Counted from the stretch's first letter, positions 6,780 to 14,191 are shown. The stretch: DNA of 32,987 nt from Amycolatopsis acidicola (GCF_007713735.2 NZ_VMNW02000091.1:1-32987), one strand, 5' to 3'. Notes: generated by a model not told the origin, from the sequence alone. Translations and numbers: made by a program.

Positions 6780-7933
6780 GCCGTCCTCGTCCGCCTTTCG
6801 AACAACGGGATCACGGTGCGCCGGACGGTGGCGGCGGCCTCGTCGACCTCGGCGGCGAGCGCCTGCGCGAACCGGCCGGGCTCGGGGAACGACCCCCGGC
6901 CGCCGGAACAGCCGAAAACCACCCGGCCGGCGTAGCGATACGCGGACACGGTCACGCCCTGGTTGTTCCCCTCGGCCCACGCCGTGATGCCTTCGACCGG
7001 CACGCCGCCGAGCAGCATCGGCGCCGCGGGCCCGCGCACGTCGGTCAGCACGCCGACGTCGGCGCCCGTCAGGTGGCTCGCGAGCCCGCGCGGGACGCGC
7101 ACCGCGCGTCGCCGGACCTCCGCCAGCCGGTCACGGAAAGCCCTGTGCCCCAACGAAATCCCGGGCAGTACGACGGTTCCCTCGGCGCCGGGCAGCAGCC
7201 AGGACAGCGCACCGGTGCCGTGGCAACGCGCCAGCGCGCCGGTGACCAGCGCGGTGTGCACGTCGGCCAGTGGGGCACCGGCGGCACGGCTGATCGCGGC
7301 GATCGTCTTCGTGGGCACGGGCCTGCTCCAGGCCACGGCCTGCGGCACCGGGCCGGCGTCCGGACGGCGGCGGCTGAGCAGTTTCGCCATCCCCGTCAGG
7401 GTTTCCCAGTCGCTGGTGACCAGCGCGTCGGCCAGCCGGAGCGGCGCCGCGGGCAGCGTCGAGACCGCCAGGTCGAGCACTCCCCCGGCCGCGCCGAGCG
7501 CCGCGGCCACCCCGCACGCGGGCCCGGCCGCGAGCATCCGCCCGGCCGGGCGCAGCCCGCGCACCGTCCGACGCAGCCTGCCGCCGAGCTCGCCCACGGT
7601 TTCCCGCGCCGCCGTGCCGGCGGGCTTCGAGAAGACCGGATCGTTCTGCACCGGGATGCCCGGGCCGACCGGCCGCAGCACGTCGTAGACCTCGCGCGGG
7701 TCGCCGCAGCGCAACACCAGCGCGCTGCCCTCCCCGTACCCGCGCACCAACCGCGCCGGCTCGGCCTGCCGCGCCACGACGCCGCGCAGCGCTTCTTCCG
7801 CCCCGGCCCCCGGCAGGTCGGTCACCTCGAAACCGGCCAGCTCGGCGGGGAACTCCGCGCGCAGGGCGGCGGGGTCGACAGCGGTTCGGGTCCACAGCAC
7901 GCAGGTCAGGGCGCGCCGGTCGAGCGGCGGCAT
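6776..7933 (-). CDS. WS/DGAT-family homologue lacking the catalytic HHxxxDG motif
   Basis: 385 residues; family members such as Tgs1 (Rv3130c) have about 450-470. The C-terminal half is recognisable: VPTKTIAAISRAAGAPLADVHTALVTGALAR (ND reduced to AD), LTDVRGPAAPMLLGGVPV (in place of SNVPGP...GA), GNNQGVTVSAYRYAGRVVFGC and the closing FPEPGRFAQALAAEVDE. The N-terminal domain is shortened, and the segment expected to hold HHALxDG reads LRCGDPRE (74-81), so acyltransferase catalysis by the standard mechanism is not possible. The start ATG has GGAAGG upstream, and a DosR-like box is centred 68 bp upstream. It is co-translated with the USP downstream. It may be a lipid-binding or partner protein rather than a triacylglycerol synthase. 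Family assignment is fairly sure. Confidence 0.75.
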   Translation of the reverse strand: MPPLDRRALTCVLWTRTAVDPAALRAEFPAELAGFEVTDLPGAGAEEALRGVVARQAEPARLVRGYGEGSALVLRCGDPREVYDVLRPVGPGIPVQNDPVFSKPAGTAARETVGELGGRLRRTVRGLRPAGRMLAAGPACGVAAALGAAGGVLDLAVSTLPAAPLRLADALVTSDWETLTGMAKLLSRRRPDAGPVPQAVAWSRPVPTKTIAAISRAAGAPLADVHTALVTGALARCHGTGALSWLLPGAEGTVVLPGISLGHRAFRDRLAEVRRRAVRVPRGLASHLTGADVGVLTDVRGPAAPMLLGGVPVEGITAWAEGNNQGVTVSAYRYAGRVVFGCSGGRGSFPEPGRFAQALAAEVDEAAATVRRTVIPLFERRTRTA

Positions 7934-7950
7934 GGCGTGGTCCTTCCTCT

Positions 7951-7989
7951 CCCGGGGTCCTCCCAGCTTTCAGTGGGAGACACCCCGGG
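7951..7989 (-). terminator. Strong hairpin between USP and WS/DGAT genes
   Basis: CCCGGGGT (7951-7958) pairs with ACCCCGGG (7982-7989), and CTCCCA (7960-7965) with TGGGAG (7974-7979). Loop is 8 nt, with a small internal bulge (C against AC). It follows the stop of the USP gene transcribed from 8897 and precedes the WS/DGAT start at 7933. Terminating USP transcription is the simplest reading. If transcription of the WS/DGAT gene starts upstream of it, the hairpin would also fall in that leader. Confidence 0.6.
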
Positions 7990-7991
7990 AT

Positions 7992-8011
7992 GAAGGGCCG
8001 TTGGTCACCGG
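7992..8011 (-). promoter_or_regulatory. DosR-like box E
   Basis: On the reverse strand CCGGTGACCAACGGCCCTTC has the G-GAC...GGCCC core seen in DosR sites and matches the consensus at about 11 of 20 positions. Its centre lies 68 bp upstream of the WS/DGAT start. With an activator at about -43, transcription would begin near 7958, leaving a leader of about 25 nt containing the GGAAGG ribosome site. Confidence 0.45.
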
Positions 8012-8021
8012 TTCCCGGGTC

Positions 8022-8897
8022 TCAGTCCTCCGGGCGGACGACGAGCACGGGGCAGCCGGCGTGGTGCAGCAGCGCCTGGCTGGTGGAACCCAGCAGCAGC
8101 CCGGTGAACCCGCCGCGGCCGCGGCTGCCGACGACGACGAGCTGCGCCTGCTGGGACTGCTCCAGCAGCAGGGTGCGCGGCCGGTCCCGCGCGATCACGC
8201 GCTCGATGTGGACGTCCGGGTACTTTTCCTGCCAGCCCGCCATGCTTTCGGCGAGCACGCGCTGCTCCTCATTGCCGGAACCGGGCTCGGGCAACGGGTA
8301 GTCGGCCGACAGGCCGCTCAGGTAGTCCACGTCGTTCCACGCGTGCACCGCAACCAGCGGCACGCCGAGCCAGGACGCTTCGTCGAACGCCACGGCCAGC
8401 GCGCGCTCACTCGTCGGACTGCCGTCGACGCCCACGACCACCGGCCCCGAGGACGCAGGCTCGCCGTCGGGCCGTCGGCGGATCACGGCGACCGGGCACG
8501 CCGCGCGCGCGGCGACGGCCACCGCGGTCGAGCCGATGAGCATCCCGGTGAACCCGCCCCGGCCCGAAGCACCCAACACGATCGTGTGAGCCCGCTCGGA
8601 CAGTTCCAGCAACGCCGGGACCGGAACCTGCCGCGACCGTTCCTGTGTGACAGTCACGCCCGGCCGTGTCTCGCGCGCGATCCGCGCCGCCTTTTCCAGT
8701 TCCTCCGCGGCGTATTCCTCGATCTGGTCGAACAAGCTCTGCGAGGCCGGCAAGGTGATCGCCACGGCTTCCTGGGCGAAGACCAGGTGCAGGGGCAGGT
8801 TTCGCCGCCCCGCTTCCTCGGCGGCCCAGCGCACCGCTCTTCTCGCCTCGTCCGAACCGTCCACCCCGGCCACGATCGCCCCGGTCGCGTCTGTCAT
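8022..8897 (-). CDS. Tandem-domain universal stress protein (Rv2005c/Rv2623-like)
   Basis: 291 residues with two complete UspA domains. Each opens with VAGVDGSDEARRAV or VVGVDGSPTSERAL and closes with a full ATP signature: GASGRGGFTGMLIGS in domain 1 and GSRGRGGFTGLLLGS in domain 2. Both match G-2x-G-9x-G(S/T), so two ATP sites are expected, unlike the USP at 6024-6779. Length and layout match the mycobacterial Rv2623 group, which is induced by hypoxia and nitric oxide. A good Shine-Dalgarno (CAGGAG) precedes the ATG. It is divergent from the PPOX gene and shares an upstream region with DosR-like box D. Confidence 0.93.
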   Translation of the reverse strand: MTDATGAIVAGVDGSDEARRAVRWAAEEAGRRNLPLHLVFAQEAVAITLPASQSLFDQIEEYAAEELEKAARIARETRPGVTVTQERSRQVPVPALLELSERAHTIVLGASGRGGFTGMLIGSTAVAVAARAACPVAVIRRRPDGEPASSGPVVVGVDGSPTSERALAVAFDEASWLGVPLVAVHAWNDVDYLSGLSADYPLPEPGSGNEEQRVLAESMAGWQEKYPDVHIERVIARDRPRTLLLEQSQQAQLVVVGSRGRGGFTGLLLGSTSQALLHHAGCPVLVVRPED

Positions 8898-8984
8898 CGC
8901 ACTCCTGCCTTTCGCTTCCCGTACCCCTGGATTCCGACCGTACGACGATCCCGATCACCCCGCAGCGGCCGTGCGGCCCGCCGG

Positions 8985-9004
8985 TTGAGGACTTCCGGCC
9001 CTCA
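8985..9004 (+). promoter_or_regulatory. DosR-like box D (best match)
   Basis: TTGAGGACTTCCGGCCCTCA matches TTSGGGACTWWAGTCCCSAA at about 14 of 20 positions, including TTG, GGACT, G and CCC. Its centre is about 44-45 bp upstream of the PPOX ATG at 9039. No Shine-Dalgarno precedes that ATG, so a leaderless transcript would put the box near -44, the usual activating position for DosR. It could also serve the divergent USP gene, 88 bp away. Confidence 0.6.
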
Positions 9005-9038
9005 CGCGTGGGGCCGGACCCTCGACACACTTCCGGCT

Positions 9039-9449
9039 ATGAACGAGCTGCGGCCGCTCACCCGCCGTGAATGCCTGGAGCTGCTCGGGTCCGCCACCGT
9101 CGGCAGGCTGGTGTTCTCCGAGGGCGCGCTCCCGGCCATCCGGCCGGTGAACTTCGTGCTGCACGAGGGCGACGTGGTGCTGCGGACGTCCCGGGCAGGC
9201 GCGCTGGGCAAGCTGTCCGACGAGGTGGTGGCGTTCGAGGTGGACGAGATCCACCCGGAGACGCACACCGGCTGGAGCGTGGTCGCGGTCGGCAAGATCG
9301 ACCCGGTGACCGACATCGACGAGATCGTGGCGCTCGCGGACCCGCGGCGCCGGCCGTGGGCGCCCGGCGAGCGGGACCGGTTCCTGCGGATCCGGGTGGA
9401 GATCGTCAACGGGCGGAAGGTGTCGCTCGGCGGCCCGTACACCGGGTAG
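9039..9449 (+). CDS. PPOX-fold (pyridoxamine 5'-phosphate oxidase-like) flavin/F420-binding protein
   Basis: 136 residues. The order LTRRECLELLGSATVGRLVFSE, ALPAIRPVNFVLHEGDVVLRTSRAG, VVAFEVDEIHPETHTGWSVVAVGKI and RFLRIRVEIVNGRKV is that of the small split-barrel pyridoxamine 5'-phosphate oxidase-like family. Rv0080 of M. tuberculosis, a DosR-regulon gene, is of this type. The family binds FMN or F420; a true pyridoxamine phosphate oxidase would be longer, so the reaction is unknown. The ATG at 9039 is chosen because the conserved start follows at once and box D lies 44 bp upstream. No ribosome site is visible. A weak hairpin follows the stop. Confidence 0.85.
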   Translation: MNELRPLTRRECLELLGSATVGRLVFSEGALPAIRPVNFVLHEGDVVLRTSRAGALGKLSDEVVAFEVDEIHPETHTGWSVVAVGKIDPVTDIDEIVALADPRRRPWAPGERDRFLRIRVEIVNGRKVSLGGPYTG

Positions 9450-9455
9450 AAAACC

Positions 9456-9480
9456 GTGGCGGGACAACGAAACCCGCCGC
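9456..9480 (+). terminator. Short GC hairpin after the PPOX gene
   Basis: GTGGCGGG (9456-9463) pairs with CCCGCCGC (9473-9480) with one G-T wobble; loop 9 nt, no T-run. It starts 7 bp after the stop codon and just precedes the dre site of the next gene. Confidence 0.45.
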
Positions 9481-9485
9481 GCCAT

Positions 9486-9501
9486 AGTGGACTAGACCAC
9501 T
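9486..9501. promoter_or_regulatory. DasR-type operator (dre) upstream of GH64 glucanase
   Basis: AGTGGACTAGACCACT differs by one base from the palindromic dre element AGTGGTCTAGACCACT bound by the GntR/HutC regulator DasR. It lies 120 bp upstream of the TTG start of the glucanase. DasR represses chitin and aminosugar genes in Streptomyces and related genera, and repression is relieved by phosphorylated aminosugars. The site match is direct; regulation by DasR is inferred. Confidence 0.75.
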
Positions 9502-9620
9502 GCCCGTCAAGCGGCGCACGACCTTGGTCGGGAATCCGCGCGGATCCGTTGACGGTGCCGTTCTCCCCTGCCTAGCTTCGGAATCTCCCCTTCAGCACCC
9601 GCACAAGGAGGAGATAGCCC

Positions 9621-10796
9621 TTGGTTTCCCGTCGTGGCTTCCTCGGCCTGACCGCGGCCGCGCTGGCCGTGCCCGCCGTGTCCGCCCTCTCCAGCCTGCC
9701 CGCCGCGGCCGCCACCCCGGCGACCTTCACCCTCAGCCTGGCCAACGATTCCGGCTCCGGCACCGTCTACGCCTACGTCACCGGCACCACGCCGGACGGC
9801 AAGCTGGTGCTGATCGACGCCGGCGGCTCGCCCTACTACCCGGACTCGCCTTCGGGCGAGCTCACGCCCTTGCCGGTCGACTGCGCGATCCCGGTGGGCT
9901 CCGGCAAGCAGGTGAGCGTGCCGAAGATGGCCGGCGCGCGCATCTACTTCGTGACCGACGCGAAGCTGGACTTCTTCCTCAACCCCGGCCCCGCGCTCGT
10001 GCACCCCAGCTTCCTGAACTCCGGCGACCCGAACTTCGCGAAGAACTGGTCCTTCGCCGAGTTCACCTTCAACGACGCGCAACTGTTCGCCAACATCAGC
10101 TACGTCGATTTCGTCGGCCTGCCACTGAGCCTGGGGCTGACCACGTCCTCCTCCGGTTCGCAGTCGGTGCCGGGCCTGCCCTCGGGTTCGGTCGACGCCG
10201 TCGCGAGCGGGCTGAACGCCCAGGGCGGCAGCTGGGCCCAACTGGTCCAGACCGGTTCGGACGGCAAACCGCTGCGGGTGCTCAGCGCGCAGCACAAAGC
10301 GGACCAGTTCTCGGGTTACCTCGACGGCTACATCGACCAGGTGTGGCAGAAGTACGCCTCGGAGACGCTCACCGTCGACAGCCAGAACCCGTCGCTGGGC
10401 AAGTTCACCGGCAAGGTCAGCGGCGGCACGCTCACCTTCGACAACGGCGAGACCTTCGCGAAGCCGGCCACCGCGGACGTGTGGAGCTGCGACAGCGGGC
10501 CGTTCAACCTCCAGGGCGCGAGCGACGCGCGCAAGGCGATCGTGCCGCGGCTGGCCGCGGCGCTGAACCGGACCACCTTGCTGGACAACGCGAACCAGCC
10601 GGACGGCGAAGACCCGGCGAAGTTCTACCAGAACGCCGAAACCAACCACTACGCCCGCATCGTGCACGGCAAGCTCCCGGACAACCGGGGCTACGCCTTC
10701 CCCTACGACGACGTCACGCCGGGCCAGGACTTCAGCGGTTCCGTCTTCGCCGGGGACCCCGTGACCCTCACGGTGACGGTCTCCGCCACTCACTGA
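9621..10796 (+). CDS. Secreted GH64 beta-1,3-glucanase (laminaripentaose-producing type)
   Basis: 391 residues. It starts with a Tat-type signal peptide (SRRGFLGL, hydrophobic stretch, cleavage probably after about residue 31 at AAA-TPA). The mature part has the thaumatin-like GH64 layout. Catalytic residues are visible: Glu147 in SFAEFTF and Asp163 in YVDFVG, 16 apart, as in the Streptomyces matensis enzyme (Glu154 and Asp170). The enzyme should cut beta-1,3-glucan of fungal walls or laminarin outside the cell. The TTG start at 9621 is supported by AAGGAGGAG (9605-9613). No carbohydrate-binding module is present. Upstream is a dre-like operator, downstream a 16-bp-stem terminator, so the gene is monocistronic. 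Its export may use the TatA/TatC encoded at 29143-30421. Confidence 0.93.
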   Translation: MVSRRGFLGLTAAALAVPAVSALSSLPAAAATPATFTLSLANDSGSGTVYAYVTGTTPDGKLVLIDAGGSPYYPDSPSGELTPLPVDCAIPVGSGKQVSVPKMAGARIYFVTDAKLDFFLNPGPALVHPSFLNSGDPNFAKNWSFAEFTFNDAQLFANISYVDFVGLPLSLGLTTSSSGSQSVPGLPSGSVDAVASGLNAQGGSWAQLVQTGSDGKPLRVLSAQHKADQFSGYLDGYIDQVWQKYASETLTVDSQNPSLGKFTGKVSGGTLTFDNGETFAKPATADVWSCDSGPFNLQGASDARKAIVPRLAAALNRTTLLDNANQPDGEDPAKFYQNAETNHYARIVHGKLPDNRGYAFPYDDVTPGQDFSGSVFAGDPVTLTVTVSATH

Positions 10797-10808
10797 ACCA
10801 CGCCCTTT

Positions 10809-10846
10809 CAGCGGCCGCCGTATAGATCGTTATACGGCGGCCGCTG
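10809..10846 (+). terminator. 16-bp perfect-stem terminator of GH64 gene
   Basis: CAGCGGCCGCCGTATA (10809-10824) is perfectly complementary to TATACGGCGGCCGCTG (10831-10846); loop GATCGT. It begins 12 bp after the stop codon. There is no T-run, but stem strength and position make it a convincing terminator. Confidence 0.8.
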
Positions 10847-10860
10847 TGGTCCGGACCACA
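10845..10860. promoter_or_regulatory. 16-bp perfect palindrome resembling a dre site
   Basis: TGTGGTCCGGACCACA is a perfect palindrome that abuts the glucanase terminator. Its core GTGGTC-CG-GACCAC equals the dre core GTGGTC-TA-GACCAC except for the central two bases. A regulator-binding role is possible but no adjacent start codon shows what it would control; cvnA starts more than 400 bp away. Confidence 0.45.
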
Positions 10861-11275
10861 CGGAAACCGGTCCGGGGCGGTGATTTCCCACACCGCCGCC
10901 ATCCCCGCCGAAAACCCGCGTACCGGCGCCCCGCGTTTACGATCGCGAATTCCGCGCGGGTCCCCATCGCCTTCCTCCCGCCGCCTTCACTGTGCGTGCG
11001 CACTCTGCCCGTGATGGCCGCTTTCTGTTGTCACCACACGGAAAACGCCGCGAAAACCCGCATCCGGCGACGAGCTTCGCGTGGTTGGAAATTTGTTCCC
11101 CACCGGTGTCAAGGGACACAATCAGATGAACGAGAACGTGAAGTTGACTCACAGTTGCTGGAATGATTAATCTGCCTGGGCGCTGGCGGAGCCCCTCGGC
11201 TTTTCCACGCCGTGTGCCAGCTGGGGGCGGGGGCCCGGGCAAAGTCCAACGAGTGCGGGAAGGCCCTCAGGAGCC
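10861..11275 (+). other. 415-bp gap upstream of the conservon: promoter and leader
   Basis: No coding sequence is convincing here; a 106-codon open frame spans it but has neither a ribosome site nor a recognisable protein. The stretch 11070-11175 is more AT-rich than its surroundings and carries a sigma-A-like promoter (TTGACT at 11144). The transcribed leader of roughly 100 nt is GC-rich and contains runs such as GGGGGCGGGGGCCCGGG. I recognise no riboswitch in it. Confidence 0.6.
11144..11173 (+). promoter_or_regulatory. Sigma-A-like promoter for the conservon operon
   Basis: TTGACT (11144-11149) and TAATCT (11168-11173) are separated by 18 bp in a locally AT-rich segment. Transcription would start near 11180, giving a leader of about 95 nt before the TTG start of cvnA. 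Confidence 0.6.
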
Positions 11276-13738
11276 TTGAAGAAGATATTCGGAACGGGTG
11301 CCGGACGTACTTCGATCCGGACGAAGGTGCTCGCGATCGCCTTCGTGCCCAGCGTGGCCCTGCTGGTGGCCGGCGTCGCGCTGGCGAGTTACCTGGTCTA
11401 CCAGGCCGTCGAAGCGCGCACCTTCATCACCAAGGTGCACGACTCCGCGCCGGTGGCGACCCAGTACTTCGCTTCGGTGCGCGCCGAGCGGCAGCTGACC
11501 CTCGCGGATCTCGCGACGCACGGGAGCGTGCACGCGCAGCTGGTCCAGTCGCGCGGCAAGACCGACTCGACGGCGGCGGCGCAGGCGCGGAACCTGGCCG
11601 GGCTCTACGACCAGGCGCCCGAACGCGTGCAGGCGAGCATCGACCGCACCGGGCAGCTCGTCGGCGAACTCCCCGCCTTCCGCGCCAAGGTCGACTCGGG
11701 CCAGGCGACCACGATGGACGCCTACACCTTCTACAACAACCTCATCGACGAGTACACCGAAGGGCTCAACGGTGTCGCCGAGGGCGCGCCCGACGCCGAA
11801 GCCGCGTACCTCCGCGTGACCGCGATGCCGCTGTTCTCGGGCGCCGACGCGATGGCCCGCGGCGACGCGCTGGCCGCCGCCGGGTTCGCGCGCGGCGGGC
11901 TGACCGGCGAGGAGTTCAACGCCTTCGTCTCCGCGGTCGGCGCCTACCACTCCGCCTTCGACGGCCAGGTCCGGGAAATGATCCCGTCGGTGCGCGAGAA
12001 GTACGAGGCACTCAAGGCGAGCCCGGCGTGGGCCACGCTGACCACCGTCGAGAACTCCGTGCTCAACGGTGACCGCGACACCCTGCCGGTCGCGCAGCAG
12101 CAGTGGCGCGACGCGGCGACCCAGGTCGCGGGCCAGCTGATGAACCTCTACATCGAGCAGAGCACCAACGCCACCAACGTCGAGATCGACACCGGCAACC
12201 GCAGCCTCGTCACCTCGATCGTCGCCGGCGCCGCCGCACTGCTGATCGCGATCGCGGTGTCGATCTTCGCCTGGCGGATGTCCTCGCGGCTGATCCAGCG
12301 GCTGCGCAGGCTGCGCGAGGAAACGCTGGAGATCTCCGAGGACCAGCTGCCCGACCTCGTCGGCCGGGTCCGCAACGGCGAGGAGGTCGACCTCGTCGCC
12401 GAGATGTCCTTCCTCGACCACGGCGAGGACGAAATCGGCCAGGTCGCCGACGCGTTCAACAAGGCGCAGCAGACCGCCGTCGCGGCCGCCGTGGACGAGG
12501 CCAAAACCCGCGAGGGCACCAGCAAGGTGTTCCTCAACATCGCGCACCGCAGCCAGGTTCTGGTGCACCGGCAGCTCAAGGCACTCGACGAGGCCGAGCG
12601 CAAACAGGAGGACCCGGACCAGCTCGACCTGCTGTTCAAGCTGGACCACCTGTCCACCCGCGCGCGCCGCAACGCGGAGAACCTGATCATCCTCGGCGGC
12701 GAGCGCCCCGGCCGCCAGTGGCGCAACCCCGTGGCGCTGGCCGACCTCATCCGCGGCGCCACCGCCGAGACCGAGGACTACGCCAGGGTCAGCACCGGCA
12801 AGCTGCCGGGCGTCGCGGTCAGCGGCCCCGTGGTCGCCGACCTGATCCACCTGCTCGCCGAGCTGATCGACAACGCCACCTCGTTCTCGCCGCCGCAGTC
12901 GCGGGTGGAGATCTGGGGCGACGTGGTCGGCCGCGGCGTGGTGATCGAGATCGAGGACCAGGGCCTGGGCATCGAACCCGAGCAGGCCGACGAGCTCAAC
13001 GCGATGCTGGCCGACCCGCCGGACTTCAGCGTGATGGCGCTGTCGAGCGAACCGCGGCTGGGGCTGTTCGTGGTGGCACGGCTGGCTTCCCGGCACGGCA
13101 TCACGGTGACGCTGCGGCAGTCGGCGTACGGCGGCACGAGGGCCATCGTGCTGGTGCGCTCGGAACTGCTCACCCCGCTGCCCTCGCCCGAGGAAACCGA
13201 AGTGCCGGAAACCCCGGCGCCGCACCAGAACGGCCACCACGCGGGCGGCAACCACCGCGCGGCCGCACCGCCGCGGCGCAACGGCGCCACCGAGCGGCAG
13301 AACGGCAACGGCGCGCCTCCCGAGCCCGGCGTCCTGCCGGTGCGCCGTCCGCAGCCGGTACCGTCGCCGGAGGAAGCCGCACGGCACAACGGGGTGCTCG
13401 CCGAACCGGAGACCAGGGTCGACCTGTTCACCCCGCCCGCGCGCCCGCCACGGCAGCAGCCGCCCACGCGGCAGGACACCCGTCCCCCGCAGCAGACCCG
13501 GCCGCCGCAGCCGGGCGGGCCGATGTCCCCGGACCGGCCGGCCCTGCCGCGCCGTCGCCGCCAGCAGAACCTGGCGCCGCAGCTGCGCACGAACGAACCG
13601 CAGGCCGACGACTACGCCGCCGCCCCTTCGGACGATCCCGAAGAGGCGCGCAGCAGGCTCTCCGCGTTCCAGGCCGGAACGCGGCGGGCCCGCGACAACG
13701 ACCCAGCCGCCACCGACTTTTTTGGGGAGCGCAAGTGA
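11276..13738 (+). CDS. cvnA: Conservon sensor histidine kinase-like protein (CvnA), NIT-domain type
   Basis: 820 residues. A short cytoplasmic N-terminus is followed by a membrane helix (about 18-44), an extracytoplasmic helical nitrate/nitrite-sensing (NIT)-type domain, a second helix (about 310-331), a HAMP-like linker, a dimerisation region with FLNIAHRSQVLVHRQL, and a HATPase domain: N-box ELIDNATSFSPP near 525, EDQGLGI near 560, and LGLFVVARLASRHGI. The last 170 residues are low-complexity Pro/Gln/Arg-rich, probably disordered. CvnA proteins signal through the CvnB, C and D encoded just downstream, a four-gene 'conservon' seen across actinomycetes (Rv3365c-Rv3362c in M. tuberculosis). 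The start is TTG at 11276; AGGAG lies only 2 bp before it, so the exact start is less sure than the gene. It overlaps cvnB by one base. Confidence 0.9.
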   Translation: MKKIFGTGAGRTSIRTKVLAIAFVPSVALLVAGVALASYLVYQAVEARTFITKVHDSAPVATQYFASVRAERQLTLADLATHGSVHAQLVQSRGKTDSTAAAQARNLAGLYDQAPERVQASIDRTGQLVGELPAFRAKVDSGQATTMDAYTFYNNLIDEYTEGLNGVAEGAPDAEAAYLRVTAMPLFSGADAMARGDALAAAGFARGGLTGEEFNAFVSAVGAYHSAFDGQVREMIPSVREKYEALKASPAWATLTTVENSVLNGDRDTLPVAQQQWRDAATQVAGQLMNLYIEQSTNATNVEIDTGNRSLVTSIVAGAAALLIAIAVSIFAWRMSSRLIQRLRRLREETLEISEDQLPDLVGRVRNGEEVDLVAEMSFLDHGEDEIGQVADAFNKAQQTAVAAAVDEAKTREGTSKVFLNIAHRSQVLVHRQLKALDEAERKQEDPDQLDLLFKLDHLSTRARRNAENLIILGGERPGRQWRNPVALADLIRGATAETEDYARVSTGKLPGVAVSGPVVADLIHLLAELIDNATSFSPPQSRVEIWGDVVGRGVVIEIEDQGLGIEPEQADELNAMLADPPDFSVMALSSEPRLGLFVVARLASRHGITVTLRQSAYGGTRAIVLVRSELLTPLPSPEETEVPETPAPHQNGHHAGGNHRAAAPPRRNGATERQNGNGAPPEPGVLPVRRPQPVPSPEEAARHNGVLAEPETRVDLFTPPARPPRQQPPTRQDTRPPQQTRPPQPGGPMSPDRPALPRRRRQQNLAPQLRTNEPQADDYAAAPSDDPEEARSRLSAFQAGTRRARDNDPAATDFFGERK

Positions 13739-14151
13739 TGACAGGTCCCGGAGTCAACGAGCTGGACTGGCTGCTCGACGACCTGCTGCAGCAGGTGGCC
13801 GGAGCCGACCGCGCGGTCGTGCTGTCCGCGGACGGGCTGCTCGTCGGCCGGTCCACGAATCTGTCCGAAGAGGACGGTGAGCACCTGTCCGCGGTCGCGT
13901 CGGCGTTCCAGAGCCTCGCGAAGGGCACCGGCCGGCACTTCGGCGGCGGCCAGGTTCGGCAGACGGTGGTGGAGATGGACCACGCGTTCCTGTTCGTCAC
14001 CGCCGCCGGGTACGGGGCCTGCCTCGCGCTGCTCACCAGCGAGGAGGCCGACATGGGTCTCGTCGCCTACGCGATGAACATGATGGTCAAGCGCGTCGGG
14101 TCGGTGCTCTCGGCCGCGCCGCGGGTCGAGCACGCCGGAGGCCACGCGTGA
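13738..14151 (+). CDS. cvnB: Roadblock/LC7-domain protein (CvnB)
   Basis: 137 residues covering one roadblock/LC7 domain: ELDWLLDDLLQQVAGADRAVVLSADGLLVGRS at the N-terminus, then HLSAVASAFQSLAKGTGRHFGGG and an alternating strand/helix end. Such proteins act as partners or regulators of small Ras-like GTPases, here the CvnD homologue. The ATG shares its first base with the stop of cvnA (TGATG); a GTG three bases upstream is an alternative. GGGGAG at 13724-13729 is the ribosome site. It is followed after 40 bp by cvnC. Confidence 0.93.
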   Translation: MTGPGVNELDWLLDDLLQQVAGADRAVVLSADGLLVGRSTNLSEEDGEHLSAVASAFQSLAKGTGRHFGGGQVRQTVVEMDHAFLFVTAAGYGACLALLTSEEADMGLVAYAMNMMVKRVGSVLSAAPRVEHAGGHA

Positions 14152-14191
14152 ACCCCGGCCGCGCGCGGCCCGCCCGTGACGGCGCAGCACC

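Noticed and set aside
11267..13387. A 706-codon minus-strand open frame opposite cvnA.
   Set aside because: It mirrors the GC-rich codon pattern of cvnA and has low-complexity Arg/Gly/Ala/Val content, with no recognisable domain and no ribosome site. It is a shadow frame.
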